Of a DNA stretch of 64,000 bases, positions 44,518 through 52,562 are shown piece after piece; positions within the stretch are counted from its first letter, which is position 1, and each line of letters starts with the position of its first letter. The translations under genes were made by a program, and so were the position numbers. Below the pieces are notes generated by a model, which saw nothing but the letters and a program-made list of their open reading frames with translations, was not told where the DNA came from and made no database searches. The stretch lies in the NCBI GenBank assembly GCA_020073465.1, contig JAIQFC010000012.1, positions 1 to 64,000 of the forward strand, given 5' to 3'. The DNA is from Terriglobia bacterium (GTDB lineage Bacteria; Acidobacteriota; Terriglobia; Terriglobales; Acidobacteriaceae).

Positions 44518-45078
44518 TCATTTCGTTTTGGGTGCGACTGCAGTGTGAGGATTCTTCATGCCGACAGTGTGCGGATTGGCCATTCCTGGAGGCATGGCAC
44601 CTCCAGAGTGGCTGTCGCCCATTGAGGTCATGTCGCCGGGGGCAAAGCAGCTGATGCGTCCGCTGGAGGCGACGCGCAGTGGGGAAGGGCAGGCGCCGCT
44701 GGTCAAGGCGGGCGCGGGGCCGCTGCCCTGGGACTGCACGGTGAACAGCCTGCCTTCATTGTTGCCGGCGACGCCGACGGACATTCCCGGCATGTCGTAG
44801 GCGACATAGAAACCGTGTTTGGCCTGAGCCGCCTGCAGGGAGCAATCGCTGGCCGATTTCAGTTGCGCCTCTGGGACCTTGATGTCAAGGCGTCCGCAGT
44901 CTGTCGCGCCGGTGCCAGAGTATTCGAGAAGCTTCTGTTGCAGGGCGTCGGATTTCGGTAGCGGCGTCGGCATCGACGTTGACGAGGCGGGAGGATTGGA
45001 CGCGGCTGGAGCAGTCGACTTGTTGCATGCGGTCAGACCGCTGAGAGCGATGAGCAGGATAAGAACGGTATTTTTCAT
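44518..45078 (-). CDS. Putative lipoprotein
   Basis: ATG 45078 begins MKNTVLILLIALSGLTACNK, a lipoprotein signal with lipobox LTAC; the frame upstream is not supported. The 186-residue product has a Pro/Ser/Thr-rich linker after the Cys and a globular part with four cysteines (ATDCGRL, ASDCSLQ, GACPS, ISCFAPGD) that could form disulfides. The C-terminus is Met/His/Pro-rich (GAMPPGMANPHTVGMKNPHT), possibly metal-binding. No family is recognised. Confidence 0.75.
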   Translation of the reverse strand: MKNTVLILLIALSGLTACNKSTAPAASNPPASSTSMPTPLPKSDALQQKLLEYSGTGATDCGRLDIKVPEAQLKSASDCSLQAAQAKHGFYVAYDMPGMSVGVAGNNEGRLFTVQSQGSGPAPALTSGACPSPLRVASSGRISCFAPGDMTSMGDSHSGGAMPPGMANPHTVGMKNPHTAVAPKTK

Positions 45079-45134
45079 GGCAGGGTGATTGTAAATCGAG
45101 AGAGGTGGGAGATCACGATCCGGTAGTGCTGACG

Positions 45135-45689
45135 TCAGTCGATCCGGCGCAACCGGTCGAGAATGAAGTCGGCTCTCTCGTTCGGCGTTGCTCGTGGCAA
45201 CTCCACAAGCTGGTACCCGCATTCCCGGTAAACCATCGCCAACATTTCGCACGTACGTTCGGCTTCCGCGAAGTCCTGTTTGCGCTCGGTATCGGTTTCG
45301 TAGATCTCCCTCCACGGAGGAGCTAGAAAGACCAATGGCGCATAGCGGTACTCGTCGCATGATTGCCGGATGAACTCTTCGTCGGCCAGGCCGATCATGC
45401 GAGCATAACTCAGAGTGTCCGGGATGCCACGATCAGAGAATGTTGGGTTCGGAGTTGGGGTGTGCGCTCTGTACGATTCGACCTGCCGCTGGTGCATCAG
45501 TTGGGTGTAAAGCTCTCGATTTTGCCACGGGAGCGCGCTCCCTCCGTCCCGTACTTGTTCCTGAATGATTTCGCGCGCTACTTCAGGGGCATGGGAGAAC
45601 CCGCGCTTCTCAAGCTCTACAAGCACGGTGGTCTTCCCGGCGCCGGGACCGCCGGTGACAATAAAGAGATTCGGATTGTTCATAAGCAT
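45135..45689 (-). CDS. AAA_28-type P-loop ATPase/kinase
   Basis: The 184-residue protein has Walker A VTGGPGAGKTTVLVEL, followed by EVAREIIQEQ, FSDRGIPDTLSYARM and a C-terminal YRECGYQLVELPRATPNERADFIL. This is the layout of the AAA_28/NadR-kinase-like family of small P-loop proteins, whose members include predicted nucleotide or nicotinamide-riboside kinases. The substrate is unknown. ATG 45689 and ATG 45683 are both possible starts, with no clear ribosome site. Confidence 0.8.
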   Translation of the reverse strand: MLMNNPNLFIVTGGPGAGKTTVLVELEKRGFSHAPEVAREIIQEQVRDGGSALPWQNRELYTQLMHQRQVESYRAHTPTPNPTFSDRGIPDTLSYARMIGLADEEFIRQSCDEYRYAPLVFLAPPWREIYETDTERKQDFAEAERTCEMLAMVYRECGYQLVELPRATPNERADFILDRLRRID

Positions 45690-45739
45690 TCTGAGCTTGG
45701 CACTTCAGGTCCGCGGATATTGAGAAGCGAAAGATGTTC

Positions 45740-46114
45740 TCAGTCGACGCCTAGGCTGGTCAGCACTTCCTCCAGCAGAGCTGCGTCGATGACTAGTCTG
45801 CGGCCGTGAGTCTTCACGTCTTCCAGTTCGTCGAAGGCGCGGAAGAGGCGGAGCTTGGCGGCGGCGTATTGTTCAGCGTCGGTGAGCGAGCGAGCGTGGG
45901 CTGTGGCCCAGGTTTCTACTGCTTCCTTGGTGAGGAAGATGCTGACGGCGTAGGTCAGTTTGCGGTCGGAGGTTACGTCGAAGATGAATTCAGTGGCCGG
46001 AGACTCGGGATCGTCTGGTAGTGCGGGGCGCTTGCCAACAAAATAGTACTGGTAGACGTAGCCCTGCAAACCGGCGTAGGTCTTCATGCGGCGGACGGTG
46101 GGATTCGGAGACAT
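45740..46114 (-). CDS. Hypothetical protein
   Basis: From ATG 46114 (MSPNPTVRRMKTYAG) the protein has 124 residues; the frame upstream begins with TTG and is less likely. It contains YQYYFVGKRPALPDDP, FIFDVTSDRKLTYAVSIFL and a helical C-terminus ending LEEVLTSLGVD. It lacks membrane spans. I do not recognise the family. Confidence 0.68.
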   Translation of the reverse strand: MSPNPTVRRMKTYAGLQGYVYQYYFVGKRPALPDDPESPATEFIFDVTSDRKLTYAVSIFLTKEAVETWATAHARSLTDAEQYAAAKLRLFRAFDELEDVKTHGRRLVIDAALLEEVLTSLGVD

Positions 46115-46250
46115 GCGGATATTATGCTCCGGGAAATGCAAGTTTGGTGGCCGGGAGAGACTTTGCCGCTAGCACGCCAGATTCTTCGCTGCGCCTGAAA
46201 AGCGGCTGCGCTCAGAATGACGCCCGAGTGGGGGATCTCTCACCGCGACA

Positions 46251-47216
46251 TTACTGGGCGTTCTTGTGCATATCGACGGTGCTCCAGGTTTTGTCGCCGG
46301 CGTGGCAGATGTTTTCGAGGGGACAGTCGACACATTTCGGTTTGCGGGCATCGCAGATTCGGCGTCCGTGCCAGATGATTTGATGGGAGAAGAGAATCCA
46401 CCTCTCGCGGGGGATGGTGCGCATCAGGTCCTGCTCGATTTTCTGCGGGTCGGTTTCTCTCGTGAGTTCAAGGCGGCGGGAGATGCGGGTGACATGGGTG
46501 TCGACCACAACTCCGTCGGCGATTTTGAACCAGGTGCCAAGGACGACGTTGGCGGTTTTGCGGGCAACGCCGGGGAGGGTGAGCAGGTCCTCCATGCTGG
46601 AGGGGACCTGGCCGCCGAAGTCGGCGACAACTTTCTTGGCTGCGCCTACTACGGACTTCGACTTGTTGCGGAAAAAGCCGGTGGAGCGGACGTCAGGCTC
46701 GAGTTGCTCGGGGGTGAGCGCGGCGAAGGCTTCGACGGTCGGATATTTGCGGAACAGTTCAGGAGTGACGCGGTTGACGTTTACGTCCGTTGATTGGGCG
46801 GAGAGGATGGTGGCGACCAAGAGTTCCCAGGCGCTCGTGTGAGTGAGGGCGCAGATGACCTCGGGATAAAGCTGGTCAAGGCGTTTCAGGATTTCGGCGA
46901 TGCGGTCGGGAGCGAGGGGATTGAAGGTGGTCGTTGAGGGAGTCTTTTTTCGCCCCTTCGGGGCTTGTTCAGTGGTCGGTCCTGACCCACGGCTTGCGCC
47001 GTGGGCTGAATTCTTTCGCCGCTCTGCGGCTTTCGCGGGTGAGGGCGCCCGCGCCACACGGGCCGTCCCCACACGAGCATTCTTGCTTACATCCGACTGC
47101 TCCTGGACAGTTTTGGCGGACAAGAGTGTCCGCCCCACATGATCCATCTTGACGCGATCTTGGCGGCCGGTGCGGGCGGGGCGGCGGGGAGTGATTCCTC
47201 GGGGCATGAGGGCCAT
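46251..47216 (-). CDS. nth: Endonuclease III with repeat-derived N-terminal extension
   Basis: This is the DNA glycosylase/AP lyase of base excision repair. The catalytic part (residues about 100-321) has LLVATILSAQSTDVNVNRVT, the helix-hairpin-helix LPGVARKTANVVLG with the catalytic Lys, DTHVTRISRRL with the catalytic Asp, and the Fe-S motif C-x6-C-x2-C-x5-C (CDARKPKCVDCPLENIC). Typical Nth proteins have about 210-220 residues. The first 95 residues here are basic and low-complexity and coincide with three dispersed repeats (47115-47139, 47035-47059 and 46984-47003). The true start is therefore uncertain: ATG 47216, or a later Met/Val. Confidence 0.9.
   Translation of the reverse strand: MALMPRGITPRRPARTGRQDRVKMDHVGRTLLSAKTVQEQSDVSKNARVGTARVARAPSPAKAAERRKNSAHGASRGSGPTTEQAPKGRKKTPSTTTFNPLAPDRIAEILKRLDQLYPEVICALTHTSAWELLVATILSAQSTDVNVNRVTPELFRKYPTVEAFAALTPEQLEPDVRSTGFFRNKSKSVVGAAKKVVADFGGQVPSSMEDLLTLPGVARKTANVVLGTWFKIADGVVVDTHVTRISRRLELTRETDPQKIEQDLMRTIPRERWILFSHQIIWHGRRICDARKPKCVDCPLENICHAGDKTWSTVDMHKNAQ
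47035..47059. repeat. Variable-stem palindrome inside nth frame
   Basis: GCGGGTG-agg-GCGCCCGC followed by GCCACAC. It is almost the same as the 24783-24806 copy. A second hairpin, CCCACGGC-ttgc-GCCGTGGG, lies at 46984-47003. Confidence 0.8.
47115..47139. repeat. Variable-stem palindrome with CCACA tail inside nth frame
   Basis: GGCGGACA-agag-TGTCCGCC followed by CCACA. It is translated on the minus strand as VGRTLLSA in the Nth extension. Confidence 0.85.
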
Positions 47217-47426
47217 ATCTTAGCAGAGGGAGACGGATACCAATTTTGGATTTCCGATTTGCGATTTAGCATCAAACTCGCACCCTCCCCGAGGGTGGTT
47301 ACAATCGGCAATCGGCAATCGAAAATCGGAAATCTGCACTGGCCCTCGGTAACCACGGTGGCAATTGACGAGCGGTGCGTGTCCCGATAACCTTGAATCA
47401 ATCTCACACGATTCAGGAAAGCGACC

Positions 47427-47651
47427 GTGGCCGTAACTTCCATCCAACTCGGGCAGGTCTGGCGCAGCGATGCTGATGGTCAGGATTACCTGGTCACCAA
47501 GGTCTACAACGAACTGTTCACGCAATACGTGACGCTGCGGCTGGCAGGGATCACGGCTCCCGATACGCCGACGGTGCGTGTGAAAGTGACCAAGACTCCG
47601 CAGGGCGCGGCGCTGCCGGGATATACGTTTACGCAGGAAGGGTCGTTCTAG
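47427..47651 (+). CDS. Small conserved-looking hypothetical protein
   Basis: The 74-residue protein (MAVTSIQLGQVWRSDADGQD and on) reads as a compact beta-barrel: IQLGQVWRSDADGQDYLV, KVYNELFTQYVTLR and VRVKVTKTPQG. It has a regular codon pattern and a hydrophobic core, so it is probably real. The preceding 200 bases hold an imperfect inverted repeat of ATCGGAAATC-type units (47250-47335). Function unknown. Confidence 0.62.
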   Translation: MAVTSIQLGQVWRSDADGQDYLVTKVYNELFTQYVTLRLAGITAPDTPTVRVKVTKTPQGAALPGYTFTQEGSF

Positions 47652-47690
47652 GGCGGCGTTTCTGCCGCAGATTTCCGATACACTGAAAGA

Positions 47691-47776
47691 CAGTGATTAG
47701 TGGCCAGTGGTCAGTAAGACCGCAAATGCCTTGGGCGGTGTTGCCGGCCACTGGCCACCGTCCACTGACCACTGCT
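47691..47776. repeat. Inverted repeat of GTGGCCAGTGGTCAGT units
   Basis: AGTGGCCAGTGGTCAGT (47699 on) faces CACTGGCCAC and ACTGACCACTG (about 47748-47774). It fills the gap before the DedA-type gene and could fold in its leader. Confidence 0.7.
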
Positions 47777-47781
47777 TCCTT

Positions 47782-48426
47782 ATGACTGAAAAGCTTCTGG
47801 CCGTCATCTTTGTGTTCATCAAGTCGGTGATTGGCGTGACCGGCTACAGCGGGATTGCGCTGCTGATGGCCATTGAGTCAGCGTGCATTCCGCTGCCGTC
47901 GGAATTGATCATGCCGTTTGCCGGGTACCTTGTCTTCGAGGGGACGTTCAAACTGGCATGGGTGGCGACAGCGGGCGCGCTGGGGTGCAACCTGGGGTCG
48001 CTGGTCGCATATGAGATTGGGTTTTACGGCGGGCGTCCGCTGGTAGAGCGCTTTGGGCACTGGATCCTGATGACCCGGCGCGAACTGGACTGGGCGGATC
48101 GCTTCTTTGAGCGCTGGGGATATCTGGCGGTGTTCATTGCGCGGTTGCTGCCGGTGATTCGGACATTCATCGCGCTGCCGGCGGGCGTGGCGCGCATGCC
48201 GCGGGGGCGGTTTCACATCTATACCTTTCTGGGATCGTGGCCGTGGTGCTTCGGGCTGGCCTGGCTGGGGATGAAGCTGGGCGAGAACTGGCGCGAACTG
48301 GGGAAGTACTTTCACAAGTTCGATGCGGTGATTGGGGTGGTGCTGGTGGCGGGGGTGGCGTGGTTTGTGTGGAGTCACTGGCAGAATCGGATCGGCAGGC
48401 AGGCGTCAGCCATCAGCCGTCAGTAA
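47782..48426 (+). CDS. DedA/SNARE-associated family membrane protein
   Basis: From ATG 47782 (MTEKLLAVIFVFIKSV) the 214-residue protein has about five spans. It shows the DedA signature: ESACIPLPSELIMPFAGYL, GALGCNLGSLVAYEIGFYGG, FIARLLPVIRTFIALPAGVARM and FLGSWPWCFGLAWLGMKLG. DedA proteins are undecaprenyl-phosphate or phospholipid translocases needed for envelope homeostasis. Its last 14 bases overlap tail to tail with the next gene. Confidence 0.93.
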   Translation: MTEKLLAVIFVFIKSVIGVTGYSGIALLMAIESACIPLPSELIMPFAGYLVFEGTFKLAWVATAGALGCNLGSLVAYEIGFYGGRPLVERFGHWILMTRRELDWADRFFERWGYLAVFIARLLPVIRTFIALPAGVARMPRGRFHIYTFLGSWPWCFGLAWLGMKLGENWRELGKYFHKFDAVIGVVLVAGVAWFVWSHWQNRIGRQASAISRQ

Positions 48427-48811
48427 GTGCGTCTGCAGGTCTCGCCAGTTGTGATCCCACGATTTGCCACTTGCCATCCCGCTTCATGACCACATCCATG
48501 TAAACGTAACGAACGGGGAAGCGCTTGCCTCCTTGCTCGACTTCGTCGTCTTCGGAGCCATGGACGATGGCGACGTCATCCCGCAGGAGGCGGATGCGGC
48601 GGCCGGTGGAGGTCATTGAGACGTAGCGGATCGCGCCCGTCTTGAGCTTGTGGAGCACGTCCTGCTTGGTGGACGGTCTGCCAGATTCGTCGTATTGGAT
48701 GTAGTCGTCGGCGTAGATACGCTGGAGTGCCGAGACATCGGCGGCGATCAGGGCGCGGTCGCCGTCTTCGAAGAGTTGCAGGATCTGCTGTTCGTCGTCT
48801 GTCTGGGGCAT
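48413..48811 (-). CDS. SnoaL/DUF4440-type NTF2-like protein
   Basis: ATG 48811 has AAAGG 7 bases upstream; the frame to 48898 is translated repeat sequence. The 132-residue protein (MPQTDDEQQILQLFEDGDRA) shows LIAADVSALQRIYADDYIQYDESGR, VSMTSTGRRIRLL, DDVAIVHGS and VVMKRDGKWQIVGSQLAR, a standard DUF4440 NTF2-like fold. It has no signal peptide. The catalytic role is unknown. A broken relative lies at 43051. Confidence 0.85.
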   Translation of the reverse strand: MPQTDDEQQILQLFEDGDRALIAADVSALQRIYADDYIQYDESGRPSTKQDVLHKLKTGAIRYVSMTSTGRRIRLLRDDVAIVHGSEDDEVEQGGKRFPVRYVYMDVVMKRDGKWQIVGSQLARPADALTDG

Positions 48812-49180
48812 CAATGCACCTTTAAGAATTGTCATCCTGAGCGAAGTTGCCGCTCGCGAAGCGGGCGGCAACGCAGTCGAAGGATCTCTATAGCGCAACC
48901 AGTTGCCGCGGCGATTCGGAGAGTTCTGTTAGCGCATCCGAAAGGATCGTGAGAATGCCTCTTGGTGTTGATCTCACCGGGTGCGGGCACGGGGTCCCCT
49001 TCGACAAGCTCAGGGCAGGCTTTCGACTCCGTGGCTGCTTCGCTTTGCGAAGCAGCCACTCCGCTCAGGATGACAGACGAGTGGGAGCGACCGATTTAAC
49101 TTCCCCCAAACACGCGAAGGGTATTGAGGCTCACGGACTCTTAGTGTACAAGCAAGGAAACTGAATCCAAGGAGGATCCC
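48812..49180. other. Intergenic region with two constant-end palindromic elements
   Basis: Element 48831-48887 (reversed orientation) has ends GTCATCCTGAGCG and AGTCGAAGGATCT around TTGCCGC ... GCGGCAA. Element 48991-49076 has TTCGACT and TCCGCTCAGGATGACA around GTGGCTGCTTCGC ... GCGAAGCAGCCAC. A ribosome site AAGGAGG precedes the gene at 49181. No gene is seen between. Confidence 0.7.
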
Positions 49181-49636
49181 GTGATTGCTGTGTGCCGAGT
49201 CCTAGCGATAGCGCTTCTCTTGCCCGCTATTGTGCCAACTGTTTCCCACGCTCAGTCTGCGGCCATTATTTCCGACAAGGCATTTGTGGCCGAGTATTAC
49301 TACAAGGCGAAGTGGGGGCATGCGGATGAGTTTCTGAAGCTCTTCAAAAAGAATCATTATCCACTGCTCAAGAAGGAAGTGGAGATGGGGAGGATGTTGA
49401 AAGTCTGGATGGACCAGCCGCGCTATCACACGACGGAAGACGGACGGTGGGATTTCCGGGTGACCATCGTTTTCAAGAACGCGACTGTGGCTAACGAAGC
49501 TTTTGACGAAGACGCGATCAAGAAGCAGCTTTGGCCCGATCAGGAGACTTACGCACGCGAGGAGCAGCGGCGGTTTGAAATTCTCGACGCGCACTGGGAC
49601 TTGCCGGTGAAGACGGTGGATCTCGATGCTAAGTAG
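49181..49636 (+). CDS. Secreted hypothetical protein
   Basis: GTG 49181 has AAGGAGG 5 bases upstream. The 151-residue protein has a signal peptide (VLAIALLLPAIVPTVSHAQ). The mature part (AFVAEYYYKAKWGHADEFLKL, then HYPLLKKEVEMGRMLKVWM and FRVTIVFKNATVANEAF) resembles a dimeric alpha-beta barrel/NIPSNAP-like fold. No active-site pattern is visible. It stands alone between repeats. Confidence 0.78.
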   Translation: MIAVCRVLAIALLLPAIVPTVSHAQSAAIISDKAFVAEYYYKAKWGHADEFLKLFKKNHYPLLKKEVEMGRMLKVWMDQPRYHTTEDGRWDFRVTIVFKNATVANEAFDEDAIKKQLWPDQETYAREEQRRFEILDAHWDLPVKTVDLDAK

Positions 49637-49699
49637 AAAAGCTTTCACCGCCGAGATCGCAGAGCGCGCCGAGGTAAGCCACAAGAATCTCTCAGGCTA

Positions 49700-49765
49700 C
49701 CTCAGGGGCTAAAAGCCCATCTTTATAGCGGCGTAAACGGCACGGCTGGAAGCCGTGCCCTTCCC
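49700..49765. repeat. Dispersed CCTCAG-type repeat (two hairpins)
   Basis: CCTCA-GGGGC-taaa-AGCCC is followed by GGCACGGC-tgga-AGCCGTGCC, the same two-hairpin layout as 39421-39486. Confidence 0.75.
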
Positions 49766-49821
49766 AAAACCGCACCCCTTCTCGAAAGCAGTTTCGCAGT
49801 TCGACTCGGCGGTTTTAGTGG

Positions 49822-50664
49822 TCAGTCGAGCTTCAGGAAGTTTGCGATGACCTTCTCGTGCCACTTCCAGGGGAGGATGCGCTTCAATGCGAGCTGAACC
49901 TTGGCGTCGCGGCCGACCAAATAGCGAAGCTTGGGATTGGGGTTCCGGGCGACAGCAGCGATGGTGCGGGCGACTTCGATGGGGTCGCGCTTGGGCAGCT
50001 TTTCAACGCTTTCCCGCATGCGCAGGCTGCGCTGAAAGTTGGGGGAAGTGTGTTTTGTAGCTTGCTCGCCCATGACGGCGCCGCGCGTCCAGATGTCCGT
50101 CTGGAAGGCTCCAGGCTCAACCAGAACCACCTTGATACCCAGTGAACTGACTTCCATGCGCAGCGATTCACTCCAGCCTTCGAGCGCATGTTTGGATGCG
50201 GAGTAACTACTGATCGTAACCGAGCCGTGCAGGCCGGAGATGGAGGAGACCTGGATGATGTGTCCAGAGCGCTGGCGGCGCATGGTGGGCAGAGCGGCCT
50301 TAGTCATGGCCACGACGCCGAAAAAGTTGGTCTCGAACTGGAGGCGGATTTCGTCGAGCTTGAGGTCTTCGGCGAATCCGGCCACAGCGAATCCGGCGTT
50401 GTTGACGAGAACGTCGAGGCGTCCATATTCGCGCACCAGGGTGTCGATGAAGGCGGGGATGGCATCGAAGTCGGTGACATTGAGCTGGCGAACGTCGATT
50501 CGATCGGCGACGCCAGCCGCCGCGGCTGCGGAGTCCAGGAATTGGCGGCGGCCCAGATCGCGCATGGAGGCGACGACGCGGAATCCGTCCTTGGCGAGTT
50601 CGATCGCGGTTAGGAGGCCGAAGCCGCTGGAGGAGCCGGTGATGAGCGCAATTTTGTCGGGCAT
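49822..50664 (-). CDS. Short-chain dehydrogenase/reductase
   Basis: From ATG 50664 (MPDKIALITGSSSGFG) the 280-residue protein is a classical SDR: TGSSSGFG cofactor site, VLVNNAGFAV, the Ser in QVSSISGLHG and the YSASKHALEG Tyr-Lys pair. The C-terminal PGAFQTDIWTRG and the length fit the oxidoreductase subgroup that includes retinol/17-beta-HSD-like enzymes. The substrate is unknown. It is divergent from the GAF-ANTAR gene. Confidence 0.93.
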   Translation of the reverse strand: MPDKIALITGSSSGFGLLTAIELAKDGFRVVASMRDLGRRQFLDSAAAAAGVADRIDVRQLNVTDFDAIPAFIDTLVREYGRLDVLVNNAGFAVAGFAEDLKLDEIRLQFETNFFGVVAMTKAALPTMRRQRSGHIIQVSSISGLHGSVTISSYSASKHALEGWSESLRMEVSSLGIKVVLVEPGAFQTDIWTRGAVMGEQATKHTSPNFQRSLRMRESVEKLPKRDPIEVARTIAAVARNPNPKLRYLVGRDAKVQLALKRILPWKWHEKVIANFLKLD

Positions 50665-50805
50665 GGGATTCGTCCGCAGTTGTAACACGATGCGTTACTT
50701 CCGCAAAGGATGTAAAACGATCGTAATAATAGCGCGGGAAATTCTTCATCACACCCATCAGAATTTGGAATTCGACAGGGGCGAAAGATCGACGTAAGTT
50801 AGCTC

Positions 50806-51531
50806 ATGGACCCCTTAATCGCAGTTGAGGAATCACATGTCGATTTACTCCACGAAATTGGTGTCCGCCTGGGAACGGCGGACGGTTTCCACGATGTTCT
50901 GAGCCGCGTTGTCGAGTTTGCATCCGCCCTGGTGAAGTGCGATTCCTGCCTGGTTTATGTGTTGGAGGGAGAAGAGTTAGTTCTGCGCGCGTCGAAGAAT
51001 CCCCACCCGGATGTGGTGGATCGCTTGAAGCTGCGCGTGGGGCAGGGAATTACGGGATGGGTCGCCGAGCATGGCGAACCGGTCGCCGTGGCGGGGAAGG
51101 CGAGAGAGGATCCGCGGTTTCAGTTCTTCGAGGAGTTACCCGAGGACAATTTTGAGGCATTATTGTCGGTGCCGCTGATGTGCCGCGGGCGGGTGATGGG
51201 AGTGATCAATCTGCAGCACCGGGCGGCACATGTTTACAACCGGCGGCAGATTCAGTTGATCTCGATGATCGGGTTTCTGGTGGGAGCGGAAATCGAGATG
51301 GCGCGGCTGGAAGAGGCCAACTCCTCGCTGACGGAACAGCTGCAGACGCGAAAACTGGTAGAGCGGGCCAAGGGCATCTTGCAGCGTGACTTCGGATTAA
51401 CCGAAGAGCAAGCCTATCTGGCGTTGCAGCGTCAGAGCCGGCAGAAACGCAAGGCGATGAAGGAGATTGCCGAAGCGATCGTGCTGAGCGATGAGGTGAA
51501 GGGCAACTTCCGAGATCCGGAACCGTCGTAG
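50806..51531 (+). CDS. GAF-ANTAR regulator (predicted RNA-binding antiterminator)
   Basis: The 241-residue protein has a GAF sensor domain (about residues 15-165; LRVGQGITGWVAEHGEPVAV, LLSVPLMCRGRVMGVINLQH) and, after a short coiled coil, a C-terminal ANTAR domain (LVERAKGILQRDFGLTEEQA, YLALQRQSRQKRKAMKEIAE). ANTAR proteins bind paired hexaloop hairpins in leader RNA and prevent termination. No kinase or receiver domain is attached, so the GAF domain presumably senses a small ligand or redox state. Its RNA targets are not identified here. No clear ribosome site precedes ATG 50806. Confidence 0.9.
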   Translation: MDPLIAVEESHVDLLHEIGVRLGTADGFHDVLSRVVEFASALVKCDSCLVYVLEGEELVLRASKNPHPDVVDRLKLRVGQGITGWVAEHGEPVAVAGKAREDPRFQFFEELPEDNFEALLSVPLMCRGRVMGVINLQHRAAHVYNRRQIQLISMIGFLVGAEIEMARLEEANSSLTEQLQTRKLVERAKGILQRDFGLTEEQAYLALQRQSRQKRKAMKEIAEAIVLSDEVKGNFRDPEPS

Positions 51532-51666
51532 CGGGCGGTGGTTCTGCATGACTCCAGCAGAAAGCAGATTTCTCGCTGTGCTCGAAATGACAACACGGAG
51601 TGAACCGTTGGAGGTCGAGGTTCTCCTAACCCCCCGACATCGATAACTTTTCCGAACAAAAGAATA

Positions 51667-51697
51667 CGAGAGCGGATTCCCGGCGAATCCGCTCTCG
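51667..51697 (-). terminator. Intrinsic terminator
   Basis: CGAGAGCGGATTC (51667-51679) pairs with GAATCCGCTCTCG (51685-51697), a 13-bp perfect stem. On the minus strand TATTCTTTT follows, so it ends the gene at 51715-52143. It may also serve the plus-strand GAF-ANTAR gene. Confidence 0.8.
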
Positions 51698-51714
51698 GTG
51701 GGCGAGCAGAGGAA

Positions 51715-52143
51715 CTACCGGGCCGAGGGGGCGGCTGCGGTGCTGTCTGCCTGTGCCATCTCGCGTGTTTCGGCAGGCACGGTGAAGTGGAGGGTGATGC
51801 CCGATTCGGGCAGCTCCATGGCGGTGACGAACGTGCCACTAGGCCTCGACACCAGAAGCAGACGGCTGACGTCGGCCGGCTTCGAGGGTGCGGAATCGTT
51901 TACGAGCATGATCACTCCCCTGCTTGTCCCGTTCAAACTGCGCAGCTGGAGCAGTTCCGACGGGCCTGTGGATTCGAGGGAGAAGGCGTACTCACCCGCC
52001 GGGACCAGGTGGTTTTGCCAATGCACGTCGTGGGTGAGCTTGAAAGTACCTCGCGCGTCCTGGGCGGAAGCCACACTGGGCGCGAGGTTCAGGGCGCTGA
52101 GAGTCAGGGTTGCGGCATAGACGAATCTGCGGATCGATTTCAT
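51715..52143 (-). CDS. Small secreted beta-rich protein
   Basis: The 142-residue protein has a signal peptide (FVYAATLTLSALNLAPSVASA) and a mature part with FKLTHDVHWQNHLVPAGEYAF, LQLRSLNGTSRGVIML and LLLVSRPSGTFVTAMELPES. Such PAGEY-containing beta-sandwich proteins recur in secretomes of acidobacteria (from general recollection). Function unknown. AGGAG lies about 8 bases before ATG 52143, and a strong terminator follows. Confidence 0.8.
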   Translation of the reverse strand: MKSIRRFVYAATLTLSALNLAPSVASAQDARGTFKLTHDVHWQNHLVPAGEYAFSLESTGPSELLQLRSLNGTSRGVIMLVNDSAPSKPADVSRLLLVSRPSGTFVTAMELPESGITLHFTVPAETREMAQADSTAAAPSAR

Positions 52144-52562
52144 GGGATCTCCTGTTCTTCATCAGAAAAGCTGGAGAGCACCACACGACACGGCACAAGC
52201 CGAGTAGCGTGGGCTCAGAGTTTTGGTGGAGAACAACGAGGTCAGCAGATTTGCAGCGCCGCTTCAGGGCTGGCCTGCAAACATCAGCTTCAGGGGAACT
52301 GCTGCGCAGCAGGCCGCGAAGTAAGTTGAGTATGGGGGAGATGTTTGTTGGAGTCCAATGGAAAAAAGTGATAACGGTCATCAGCGTTGGGATATGACGT
52401 TGGTCACGCCTGGGGAAGCGCTTGGGACTGGTGATGCCGATGGGCAATCGGTCGTATTCGCGCGACAAGAATTACGTGCTGTAGCAGTCTCCTGGTGAGA
52501 GAATAAGGGATAGATAGACGTCCCTCCGCCGCACGGGAAACGTGGTCGGACAAGGAGGCTCT
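52144..52562. other. Intergenic region without a supported gene
   Basis: The 419 bases between the secreted beta protein and the 43-residue gene contain no frame with coding character on either strand. The last 60 bases (GGATAGATAGACGTCCC on) lead to a strong ribosome site AAGGAGG at about 52552-52558. No known RNA motif was recognised. Confidence 0.5.
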
